A stretch of DNA of 5,528 nucleotides from JACPAB01 sp964366725 (lineage in GTDB: Bacteria > Patescibacteriota > Minisyncoccia > 2-02-FULL-40-12 > GWA2-44-9), in contig CAYIUL010000036.1 in NCBI GenBank assembly GCA_964366725.1, forward strand, positions 1 to 5,528, read 5' to 3'. Made by a program: the position numbers and the translations under genes. The notes below the pieces were generated by a model. The model did not search any database and had not been told where the DNA came from. It saw only the letters and a list, made by a program, of their open reading frames with translations. Each line of letters starts with the position of its first letter. The stretch's first letter is position 1. Shown piece after piece: positions 1-5,528 of the stretch.

Positions 1-14
1 AAGCTAGGAATGAT

Positions 15-89
15 GGGCAGTTTCAGCAACGCAGGGTAGTCATTCGGAGGTAGGGTGAATGACTACCCGTATGACTACCCTAACTGCCC
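15..89. repeat. Nested inverted repeats upstream of the operon
   Basis: The arm GGGTAGTCATTC (34-45) is exactly complementary to GAATGACTACCC (57-68), a 12-bp stem with an 11-base loop. A second copy of ATGACTACCC lies at 71-80 and could pair with 34-43 instead. Outside these, GGGCAGTT (15-22) is complementary to AACTGCCC (82-89), so using the second copy would stack an outer 8-bp stem almost directly on the inner one. No T-run follows, so it is not a simple terminator. It may be an operator, a folded end of an upstream transcript, or a dispersed palindromic repeat. The pairing is visible; the role is unknown. Confidence 0.75.
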
Positions 90-122
90 TGATTTCGGGT
101 AAAATGGGTTAGTAGATTAGCG

Positions 123-128
123 TATAAT
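123..128 (+). promoter_or_regulatory. -10 box for a leaderless operon transcript
   Basis: A perfect TATAAT stands 6 bases before the ATG at 135. Transcription normally starts about 7 bases downstream of such a box, which falls on or next to the A of the start codon. No Shine-Dalgarno sequence lies before this ATG, which fits a leaderless mRNA. No convincing -35 hexamer is found at 16-18 bases upstream (that stretch reads about GTAAAAT) and there is no TG extension. The promoter therefore rests on the -10 box and its placement. Confidence 0.5.
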
Positions 129-134
129 CTCACC

Positions 135-1052
135 ATGTCATGGGTTTTCTTTGCGGGGCTGGGATATTTTTTAAATGCAGTTTCGGTTCTCGGCGATAAG
201 CTTATTTTAAGAAAAGTTCTGACTAGGCCCGCAAGCTACGCTTTCTGGCAGGGAATTTTAAGTTTAGGGGTTTTCATTTTTGTTCCGTTTGGGTTTTCCC
301 TGCTCCCTTTCGGAGAAGCTTTTTTAAGTTTTCTCTCGGGCGGGTTCTTCCTGTATGCCCTTTTTTTCTTTTTTCATGCTCTGCGGCTGGCGGATGCTTC
401 GCGGGTTCAGTCCATTATTCTAAGTTTAACGCCTCTATTTCTTTTTATACTCGAAAGTTACGGCCTGAAAGCCGTTTTCGGGCGGAACGAAATTTTTGCG
501 GCACTACTTCTGGTTTCTGGAAGTGTTATCCTGTCGCTCGATTTTGAAAGAAAAGAGAAAGCCGGATACGGAATTTTTATCTTTTATTCTCTGGCGGCCG
601 CGATTCTCTTCGCACTTTCTGCTTTTTTGATGAAAACACTCTTTCTGCGGGAAAATTTCTTTAACGTCTTGATCTGGACAAGGATCGGAATGTTTTTGGG
701 AGGGCTTTCTCTTTTATTTTTTACCCAGACGAGAAAATCTATTCTTTCCTCGTCGAAAGTTATGAAGCGCCCCAAAGCTTCCGCGGGAGTGCTTTTAAAC
801 AAAATTTTCGGTGCCCTAGGCGTGCTTTTTGTTTCCTTCGCCCTATCGCGCGGCCCCGCGACCTTGGTCAACGCGCTTCAAGGATTGCAATATGCCTTTT
901 TGTTTATACTCGCCGTAATGCTATATTTTTTCCTGCCGGGAGTTGTTAAAGAGAATTTTCAAAGAAAAGCGGTTTTACAGAAAGTCTTCGGGATGATCTT
1001 GGTTTCTCTCGGCGTTTATCTGCTAATCATTTTCGGAAATGCACAAGTTTAA
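135..1052 (+). CDS. EamA/DMT-superfamily membrane transporter
   Basis: A 305-residue, very hydrophobic integral membrane protein that fits the ten-helix drug/metabolite transporter (EamA) fold. I read helices near residues 2-20, 35-57, 62-83, 91-113, 119-135, 145-168, 178-197, 219-240, 248-268 and 284-302. The two halves are typical of the family. In the first half, ALRLADASRVQSIILSLTP (about 82-100) matches the usual helix 3-4 region. In the second half, ALSRGPATLVNALQGLQ is its counterpart. Length is normal for the family, which exports or imports small metabolites such as amino acids, nucleotide sugars or drugs; the substrate cannot be read from sequence. The ATG at 135 is the only sensible start and lies just after a TATAAT box. 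It is first in an operon with two glycoside hydrolases and a ROK-type protein, so a sugar-related substrate is possible but only inferred. Its end overlaps the next gene by 14 bases. Confidence 0.85.
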   Translation: MSWVFFAGLGYFLNAVSVLGDKLILRKVLTRPASYAFWQGILSLGVFIFVPFGFSLLPFGEAFLSFLSGGFFLYALFFFFHALRLADASRVQSIILSLTPLFLFILESYGLKAVFGRNEIFAALLLVSGSVILSLDFERKEKAGYGIFIFYSLAAAILFALSAFLMKTLFLRENFFNVLIWTRIGMFLGGLSLLFFTQTRKSILSSSKVMKRPKASAGVLLNKIFGALGVLFVSFALSRGPATLVNALQGLQYAFLFILAVMLYFFLPGVVKENFQRKAVLQKVFGMILVSLGVYLLIIFGNAQV

Positions 1053-2055
1053 AAAATTTCTTTTGGTTTCTTTCTGGGTTTTTCTTTTAGTTCTCACGGT
1101 AGGTTTGTTTGTAATTTCCTGGGCCTTGCTTTCCACCCCAGTTAGGGAACCGAGAGCTTTCGGCGTAACTTATGTCGATTGGATTTCGGACAAGTACGGA
1201 ATGGATAAGCGCGAAGTTTTTCTGGCAATTCTGGACGACCTTGGAGCCAGACGGATTCGCCTCCCAATCTATTGGGATAAAATTGAGGTGAAGGACGATA
1301 ATTATGAATTTGAAGAGATGGACTGGCAGCTCGAAGAGGCGGAAAAGCGCGGCGCGGAAGTGATGTTAGCGGTTGGACGCAAGCTCCCGCGCTGGCCCGA
1401 GTGCCATCAGCCGGGATGGGTTTTAGATAAAAAAGACGAGAAATATGAAAAAAAAGAACTTCTAGAATTTTTGGAAGTCGTGGTTAAAAGATACCGAGAA
1501 CATCCAGCTCTTTACGCCTGGCAAGTTGAAAACGAGCCCTTTCTGCCTTTTGGGGAGGGTTGTCCTCTTTTCGGAGGAAAATTTTTGGATGAAGAATTGG
1601 CTTTGGTGAGAAGACTCGATCCCGGCCATCCTGTAGTCGTTACGGATTCAGGCGAATTTTCTTTCTGGGTGCGCGCCGCAGCGCGTGCGGATATTTTTGG
1701 GACCACGATGTACCGCACCGTTTGGCAGGAAAGTTTGGGATACTATACCTATCCCTTGCCACCCGGATTTTTCAGAGTAAAAAGAGCCTTGGCAGAATTA
1801 TCAATAGGCGCTCGCCCGTCCATAGTATCAGAGCTCCAGGCCGAGCCCTGGGGGCCCCATGAGAATTATGAATACGAGCTTTTCACGATCGATGAACAGC
1901 TTTCTCGTTTCAATGTCGAAACTTTCCGCGAGCACATCGCCTACGCCCAGAAGACCGGTTTTGATGAATTTTATCTCTGGGGCGTAGAATGGTGGTACTG
2001 GTTAAAATTAAATGGCCATCCAGAAATATGGAACGAGGCAAGAAAATTGTTTTAG
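1039..2055 (+). CDS. Membrane-anchored clan GH-A glycoside hydrolase
   Basis: A 338-residue protein. Lys-rich residues 1-6 precede one hydrophobic helix at about 7-31 with no lipobox Cys, so it is probably a signal anchor placing the rest outside the membrane. Residues about 40-338 look like a (beta/alpha)8 barrel of clan GH-A (the GH5, GH39 and GH42 type). Motifs seen are RRIRLPIYWDKIE (71-83), WQVENEP (161-167) with Asn165-Glu166 as the likely acid/base pair, TTMYRTVW (222-229), and SELQAEPWG (264-272) with Glu265 as the likely nucleophile at strand 7. GVEWWYW (315-321) would be the strand-8 aromatic platform. Such enzymes are retaining glycosidases, but I cannot assign a family or substrate. 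There is no clear Shine-Dalgarno. The start lies inside the end of the transporter gene, suggesting translational coupling, and the 3' end overlaps the ROK-like gene. Confidence is high for the fold and catalytic pair, low for the substrate. Confidence 0.8.
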   Translation: MHKFKKFLLVSFWVFLLVLTVGLFVISWALLSTPVREPRAFGVTYVDWISDKYGMDKREVFLAILDDLGARRIRLPIYWDKIEVKDDNYEFEEMDWQLEEAEKRGAEVMLAVGRKLPRWPECHQPGWVLDKKDEKYEKKELLEFLEVVVKRYREHPALYAWQVENEPFLPFGEGCPLFGGKFLDEELALVRRLDPGHPVVVTDSGEFSFWVRAAARADIFGTTMYRTVWQESLGYYTYPLPPGFFRVKRALAELSIGARPSIVSELQAEPWGPHENYEYELFTIDEQLSRFNVETFREHIAYAQKTGFDEFYLWGVEWWYWLKLNGHPEIWNEARKLF

Positions 2056-2630
2056 GACTCGATATCGGAGGGACGAAGATACGAGTTGTCTCGGGTGGTA
2101 AATTTTGGGAGTTCAATACACCCCAAAATAAGAAAGAGTTTATTAGGATTTTAAAAAAATTTACCGGAGCGGATAAAATCAACGTCGCGGTCGCAGGGGT
2201 AATCGAGGGAACTAAAGTAAAAATAAGCCCGAATATAAGATATTTAAAAAACTTCGATTTCAAAAAGATTTTTCCGCGTGTTCGCGTTGACAACGATGCG
2301 CGCGCTTTTCTGCGTAAAAAACTTAGAAAGTTTGGGTCGAGGGGGGTCTTGGCATTCACTATCGGTACGGGAATCGGGCGCGCCTGGGCAGAGAAAGGGA
2401 GGGTGAAGAAAATAAAAAAACTTGAATACCCTGAAAAATGGGAGCGCGAATACCAAAAAATTAGGGATAAAAAAGATTATGAAAAACTTGCGAAGTTTTT
2501 GGTGAAAAAACTTTTGGTTTTAATAAAGAAATATGAACCGGAGGTCGTCATTTTGGGTGGCGGAGTGCTGAAGAAGAAAGGATTTTACAGGAAACTTAAA
2601 AAGGAGTTAAAAATTAAGACATATGAATAA
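2028..2630 (+). CDS. Compact ROK-family sugar kinase-like protein
   Basis: About 200 residues from the ATG at 2028, chosen because it places the family's N-terminal LGLDIGGTK at residues 9-17. An in-frame ATG at 1989 would add 13 unlikely residues. ROK motifs are in the normal order: DIGGTK (12-17, phosphate 1), VAGVIEG (55-61), SPNI (67-70, usual sugar-contacting Asn), DNDARA (88-93, Asp90 the expected catalytic base), TIGTGIG (111-117, phosphate 2) and LGGG (176-179, adenosine). ROK kinases phosphorylate free hexoses with ATP in the cytosol but are usually about 300 residues long. The missing part follows TIGTGIG: there is no GE-x-GH sugar-binding motif and no Cys-rich zinc motif, only a charged stretch (118-160) with no Cys or His. 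It overlaps the glycosidase before it by 28 bases and the GH1 gene after it by 8. It may be a reduced kinase or a non-catalytic ROK protein. No helix-turn-helix is present, so it is not a ROK repressor of the usual kind. Confidence 0.78.
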   Translation: MERGKKIVLGLDIGGTKIRVVSGGKFWEFNTPQNKKEFIRILKKFTGADKINVAVAGVIEGTKVKISPNIRYLKNFDFKKIFPRVRVDNDARAFLRKKLRKFGSRGVLAFTIGTGIGRAWAEKGRVKKIKKLEYPEKWEREYQKIRDKKDYEKLAKFLVKKLLVLIKKYEPEVVILGGGVLKKKGFYRKLKKELKIKTYE

Positions 2631-3846
2631 ATTTCCAAAAGATTTCCTCTGGGGAGCGGCAACTTCTGCGCATCAGGTAGAAGGTAATAATCATAATGAT
2701 TGGACGGAGTGGGAAAAAGAAAATGCAGTTAGACTTTCGAAAGAAAGCGGAGGAAAATATCCGCCTGAAAATTATATCTCCGGGCGCGCCTGCGACCATT
2801 ACAATCGTTTCCGCGAAGATTTTGATATTGCGAAATCCTTGGGCCACAACGCTCATCGTTTTTCCATCGAGTGGTCGCGAGTTGAACCAGAGGAGGGGGA
2901 ATTCAATGAGAAAGAAATAGAGCACTACCGCGAGGTCATCAAAGCTCTCCGCGAACGCAGCCTGGAACCATTTGTGACACTTTGGCATTCAACCAATCCA
3001 ATGTGGATTAGGGATATCGGAGGCTGGGAGAATCCGAAAACTGTAGAACATTTTGTTCGCTATGTCGACAAAATTGTACGATCGTTGAAAAGTGTCACAT
3101 ATTGGATGCCAATTAATGAGCCTAGCGTGTACGTTGGACATAGCTATGTTATTGGAGTGTTCCCGCCGCAGGTTAAAAGTTTTAGGAGAGCGAATAAGGT
3201 TTTAAAAAACTTGCTAGCCGCCCATGTGAAAGCATACGAAATTATCCATGATTCGCTGGGTAAAAACGCCGTGGTAGGTAGTGCATATAATTTGCATTAC
3301 CATGTTCCGAAAAGGCCAGGGAATTTTTTAGATATAATGACTACTAAGCTTTTTAATTATATTCGTGATATCAGACCATTGAATCAGAATATGCGACATA
3401 GCGACTTTATTGGGCTGAATTATTATTATAGAGACACGGTTAAATTTATTGGTTACGGTGGGCGATTTGGGCCGATTGATATACAAAATCCTAATGAGTG
3501 GACGTCCGATCGTGGTTGGGATATTTTCCCCGAAGGCATTTATCATGTTTTAAAAAGTCTAAAGAGATATAAAAAGCCTATTTATATCACCGAAAACGGA
3601 GTGGCTGACGCGAAAGATGTCCATCGCGAGAGATTTATTAAAGAGCATCTCGAATGGATTTCAAAAGCAATCAAAGAGGGGGTTGATGTTCGCGGATATT
3701 TCTACTGGTCGCTTATGGATAACTTCGAATGGGACAAAGGATTCTGGCCGAGATTCGGTTTGGTCGAGGTCGATTATAAAACCCTGCAGAGAAAAATTAG
3801 AAAAAGCGCCTATTTTTTATCCACAATGCCCTCGAACGTAGGGTGA
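2623..3846 (+). CDS. GH1 family beta-glycosidase (beta-glucosidase type)
   Basis: A 407-residue retaining beta-glycosidase that removes sugar units from the non-reducing end of beta-glycosides, probably in the cytosol since no signal peptide is seen. The N-terminal signature FPKDFLWGAATSAHQVEG (4-21) includes the glycone-binding Gln18. His122 is in TLWHSTNP. The acid/base Glu166 is in MPINEP (162-167). The active-site Tyr is in GLNYYY (264-269). The nucleophile Glu324 is in YITENG (321-326). YWSLMDNFEW (361-370) and RFGLVEVD close the barrel. All key residues are intact. The protein is somewhat shorter than the usual 440-480 residues, mostly in loops between about 180 and 290. Glucosidase versus galactosidase or other specificity is not decided. 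The ATG overlaps the preceding ROK-like gene by 8 bases. AAGGAG lies at 2601-2606, but 16 bases upstream is far for a ribosome site, and an in-frame TAA at 2608 excludes a longer start. It is the last gene of the operon. Confidence 0.95.
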   Translation: MNKFPKDFLWGAATSAHQVEGNNHNDWTEWEKENAVRLSKESGGKYPPENYISGRACDHYNRFREDFDIAKSLGHNAHRFSIEWSRVEPEEGEFNEKEIEHYREVIKALRERSLEPFVTLWHSTNPMWIRDIGGWENPKTVEHFVRYVDKIVRSLKSVTYWMPINEPSVYVGHSYVIGVFPPQVKSFRRANKVLKNLLAAHVKAYEIIHDSLGKNAVVGSAYNLHYHVPKRPGNFLDIMTTKLFNYIRDIRPLNQNMRHSDFIGLNYYYRDTVKFIGYGGRFGPIDIQNPNEWTSDRGWDIFPEGIYHVLKSLKRYKKPIYITENGVADAKDVHRERFIKEHLEWISKAIKEGVDVRGYFYWSLMDNFEWDKGFWPRFGLVEVDYKTLQRKIRKSAYFLSTMPSNVG

Positions 3847-3851
3847 AAGCG

Positions 3852-3860
3852 TGGTATAAT
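3852..3860 (+). promoter_or_regulatory. Extended -10 promoter after the glycosidase operon
   Basis: TGGTATAAT combines a TG extension with a perfect TATAAT, beginning 6 bases after the GH1 stop codon. No good -35 is visible (about TCGAAC at 3832-3837), which an extended -10 can tolerate. The transcript would start near 3867 and give the downstream membrane protein a leader of about 96 nt containing the palindrome at 3895-3918. Confidence 0.5.
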
Positions 3861-3894
3861 ATACGCAATTGAGCCCAAAGGTCGAATTTGACTC

Positions 3895-3918
3895 AAAATT
3901 TCCTCGCGAGGGAATTTT
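3895..3918. terminator. 24-base palindrome; possible bidirectional terminator or operator
   Basis: AAAATTTCCTCG (3895-3906) is followed at once by CGAGGGAATTTT (3907-3918), two 12-base arms that pair with a single T-G wobble and no spacer. As RNA it gives a stem with a small TCGCGA-centred loop, A-rich before and T-rich after, so it could end transcription in either direction, notably of the glycosidase operon. It lies downstream of the 3852 promoter, so it would also cut short the transcript for the next gene unless it acts as an operator, a leader structure or a leaky terminator. Confidence 0.5.
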
Positions 3919-3962
3919 ATAGGGGCTAAATAGGGGAAAAATAAATAATAAATAAATAATAT
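3919..3962 (+). other. AT-rich spacer with AATA-type short repeats
   Basis: The stretch before the ATG at 3963 is almost pure A and T with iterated AATAAATAAT units (about 3939-3961). The only purine-rich motifs, AGGGG at 3921-3925 and 3932-3936, lie too far upstream (26 bases or more) to act as a normal ribosome site. An unstructured AU-rich leader may instead let ribosomes bind; this is an inference. Confidence 0.45.
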
Positions 3963-4649
3963 ATGTTGGTTCAAACTTGGGGTGATGTTTTAGTGGCATC
4001 TTTCCAAAATCTGTGGTCCGGAGTGGTCGGGTTTGTGCCGCGTTTGATCGTGGCTATTATTGTTTTTGTAATCGGCTGGGTGATAGCGATGGCCTTGGGC
4101 AAAGTGATTGCCCAGATTATCCGCACCGCTAAAGTCGACAAAGCCCTTCAGTCCATCGGCCTAGAGGAGCCGTTATCGCGCGCCGGAATGCGCCTGGACG
4201 CGGGCGCTTTCATCGGCGGACTCGTGAAATGGTTCTTCATTATCGTTTTCTTGGCGGCTACGGTGGAAGTGTTGGGCCTTTCCCAGGTAACTGTTTTCCT
4301 GCAGGAAGTGGTGCTGCTGTATCTGCCGAACGTTTTCGTGGCGGCTTTAATCTTGGTGGTGGCGGCGCTGATTGCGGATGCGGTTAGCCGGCTGGTTTCC
4401 GGCACGGCGAAAGCGGCAAGTCTTCCTTCGGCTGGCTTCTTGGGCGGGGTTAGTAAGTGGGCTATCTGGGTTTTCGCGATCCTGGCGGCGCTATACCAGC
4501 TCGGCATTGCGGGACCGATGGTTCAAACGCTTTTCACGGGCGTGGTTGCGGCGCTTGCTCTGGCCTTGGGACTCGCCTTCGGCTTGGGCGGCAAAGACAC
4601 CGCTTCAAAGTATCTCGACCGTCTGCGCTCGGACATCTCAAATCGGTAA
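3963..4649 (+). CDS. Small multi-helix membrane protein, MscS-like TM-helix repeat family
   Basis: 228 residues, with about five hydrophobic helices near 24-50, 82-106, 118-146, 162-182 and 186-208. It shows an internal duplication: FVPRLIVAIIVFVIGW (24-39) then FIGGLVKW (83-90) recur as YLPNVFVAALILVVAA (120-135) then FLGGVSKW (159-166), and each unit ends in a helix finishing in LGL or LGI. This pattern is that of the conserved TM-helix repeat (Pfam TM_helix) proteins often annotated as mechanosensitive channel components. The last helix, rich in Ala, Gly and Leu and ending AFGLGGKDTAS (205-215), resembles the pore helix of MscS, but the cytoplasmic beta domain of true MscS is absent. The sequence ends after a short charged tail. 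A role as an osmotic channel or membrane scaffold is possible and unproven. Codon use looks richer in G and C than in the neighbouring ROK and GH1 genes. It has its own promoter region and terminator, so it is likely monocistronic. Confidence 0.8.
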   Translation: MLVQTWGDVLVASFQNLWSGVVGFVPRLIVAIIVFVIGWVIAMALGKVIAQIIRTAKVDKALQSIGLEEPLSRAGMRLDAGAFIGGLVKWFFIIVFLAATVEVLGLSQVTVFLQEVVLLYLPNVFVAALILVVAALIADAVSRLVSGTAKAASLPSAGFLGGVSKWAIWVFAILAALYQLGIAGPMVQTLFTGVVAALALALGLAFGLGGKDTASKYLDRLRSDISNR

Positions 4650-4669
4650 GTTAATACTGAATTTGACTC

Positions 4670-4704
4670 GAGAACCGCTCCGCTTTCGGAGCGGTTCTCA
4701 TTTT
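4670..4704 (+). terminator. Strong intrinsic terminator
   Basis: A perfect 13-bp stem, GAGAACCGCTCCG (4670-4682) with CGGAGCGGTTCTC (4687-4699), closes a CTTT loop and is followed by ATTTT. It lies 20 bases after the stop of the membrane protein gene and separates that gene from the rRNA promoter. Confidence 0.9.
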
Positions 4705-4715
4705 CCACAAGGGGC

Positions 4716-4743
4716 TTGACGCGCCAAATGATAGGATTATAAT
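4716..4743 (+). promoter_or_regulatory. Strong promoter of the 23S rRNA leader
   Basis: TTGACG (4716-4721) and TATAAT (4738-4743) are 16 bases apart, close to the sigma-70-type consensus and the best promoter in the window. The transcript would begin near 4750, about 187 nt before the predicted 23S 5' end. Its position just after a strong terminator shows that the rRNA transcript starts here and does not come from a 16S gene upstream. Confidence 0.85.
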
Positions 4744-4757
4744 GGAAACACAATCTT

Positions 4758-4799
4758 ATGAGGCTTAATTTAACCAAATTCAGACATAGAAGCGGATAA
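4758..4799 (+). CDS. Possible 13-codon leader peptide ORF
   Basis: An ATG about 8 bases after the predicted transcript start opens a frame reading MRLNLTKFRHRSG and ends at TAA (4797-4799). Its last three sense codons (4788-4796) are exactly the left arm of the long hairpin that competes with the terminator at 4825-4846. That placement is what a leader peptide in an attenuator needs. No Shine-Dalgarno is present, and a 13-codon ORF can easily occur by chance. Three Arg, one Lys and one His make it basic. Treat as a hypothesis. Confidence 0.22.
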   Translation: MRLNLTKFRHRSG

Positions 4800-4833
4800 A
4801 ATCACGCGTAGTTGCGCTATGTAGTCCGCTTCT
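4788..4833 (+). promoter_or_regulatory. Antiterminator-like hairpin in the 23S leader
   Basis: AGAAGCGGA (4788-4796) pairs perfectly with TCCGCTTCT (4825-4833). An inner stem GCGTAG (4806-4811) with CTATGT (4817-4822), two G-U pairs included, could stack inside. The right arm contains the first half of the terminator stem at 4825-4829, so the two structures exclude each other. Confidence 0.55.
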
Positions 4834-4846
4834 CGGCGGATTTTTT
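4825..4846 (+). terminator. Intrinsic terminator inside the 23S leader
   Basis: TCCGC (4825-4829) and GCGGA (4836-4840) form a G/C-rich stem over a TTCTCG loop and are followed directly by TTTTTT (4841-4846). G-T and A-T pairs at the base could extend the stem. It would stop transcription about 95 nt from the promoter start, before the 23S gene, unless the alternative hairpin at 4788-4833 forms. Otherwise it could end a short independent RNA. Confidence 0.6.
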
Positions 4847-4865
4847 CATAAGTTCATAGGATTGA

Positions 4866-4890
4866 GAACTTTAACAATTTAAAGAGCACC
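4866..4890 (+). promoter_or_regulatory. boxA-like antitermination site (or a second -35)
   Basis: GAACTTTAACAATTTA (4866-4881) matches the core CTTTAACAATTTA of the boxA elements known in enterobacterial rRNA leaders and spacers, where NusB/NusE load to block premature termination. It continues as AAGAGCACC, whose reverse complement GGTGCTCTTT also contains a consensus boxA, so the site is close to palindromic. The alternative reading is a promoter: TTAACA (4871-4876), 18 bases, TATAAA (4895-4900), starting RNA near 4907. Confidence 0.5.
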
Positions 4891-4909
4891 AATGTATAAA
4901 AATAACTTT

Positions 4910-4936
4910 GATCTAAAGCTGGAGAGCTTTTAGATC
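4910..4936 (+). other. Hairpin abutting the 23S 5' end
   Basis: GATCTAAAGCT (4910-4920) pairs with AGCTTTTAGATC (4925-4936) around a GGAG loop, with a single bulged T. The hairpin ends exactly where alignment by eye puts the first base of 23S rRNA. It may mark a processing site or insulate the mature end. No T-run follows. Confidence 0.7.

Positions 4937-5528
<592 letters not shown>

Noticed and set aside
31..80. CRISPR array from the repeated GACTACCC units
   Set aside because: Units are only 8-12 bases, in mixed orientation, with no regular spacers.
1989..2027. Upstream ATG giving the ROK-like protein 13 extra residues
   Set aside because: The added residues lie before the usual ROK N-terminus and deepen the overlap with the glycosidase gene; 2028 fits the family better.
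1910..2359. Minus-strand ORF of 149 codons
   Set aside because: It lies opposite two well-supported genes, has no recognisable domain and looks like a codon-bias shadow.
2614..2988. Minus-strand ORF of 124 codons
   Set aside because: It is antisense to the conserved N-terminal part of the GH1 enzyme and has no family features.
3884..3922. Second promoter with TTGACT as -35
   Set aside because: The nearest -10-like hexamers lie 21 or more bases away and inside the palindrome.
4148..4507. Minus-strand ORF of 119 codons, and plus-strand ORF at 4372-4719
   Set aside because: Both overlap the membrane protein gene in other frames, with low-complexity or Arg/Trp-rich sequence typical of shadows in G/C-rich genes.
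4785..4846. tRNA or tRNA-like gene in the 23S leader
   Set aside because: The 9-bp closing stem suggested an acceptor, but the enclosed part is too short, lacks D and T arms and CCA-proximal features, and the right arm belongs to a terminator.

Overview
The window looks like a compact bacterial genome, most probably a member of the Candidate Phyla Radiation (Patescibacteria, possibly Parcubacteria). This is inferred from overlapping genes, sparse Shine-Dalgarno sites, Lys-rich and shortened enzymes, and a 23S rRNA gene that is not preceded by a 16S gene. No taxonomic marker was searched, so the placement is tentative. All genes lie on the + strand and use standard stop codons.

Positions 1-134 are non-coding and hold nested inverted repeats, then a TATAAT box only 6 bases before the first ATG. 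From 135 to 3846 four genes overlap successively by 14, 28 and 8 bases and read as one operon. They encode a ten-helix EamA/DMT-type transporter, a membrane-anchored clan GH-A glycoside hydrolase, a very small ROK-family sugar kinase-like protein, and a GH1 beta-glycosidase. The inferred theme is glycoside use: outer-face cleavage, uptake, cytosolic cleavage, then phosphorylation of the freed sugar. The link between the transporter and sugars is the weakest part.

Positions 3847-3962 hold an extended -10 promoter, a perfect-length 24-base palindrome and an AT-rich stretch. They are followed by a separate gene (3963-4649) for a small protein with duplicated transmembrane-helix modules, related to the membrane part of MscS-like channels. 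A strong hairpin terminator (4670-4704) closes it.

From 4716 a strong promoter starts a leader of about 190 nt that runs into the 5' part of a 23S rRNA gene (about 4937 to the window end). The leader is the most interesting stretch. It has a possible 13-codon leader ORF whose last codons form one arm of a long hairpin. That hairpin competes with an intrinsic-terminator hairpin followed by six T. A boxA-like sequence and a hairpin abutting the predicted 23S 5' end follow. This has the layout of a transcription attenuator upstream of an unlinked 23S gene, which is a hypothesis from reading the sequence only.
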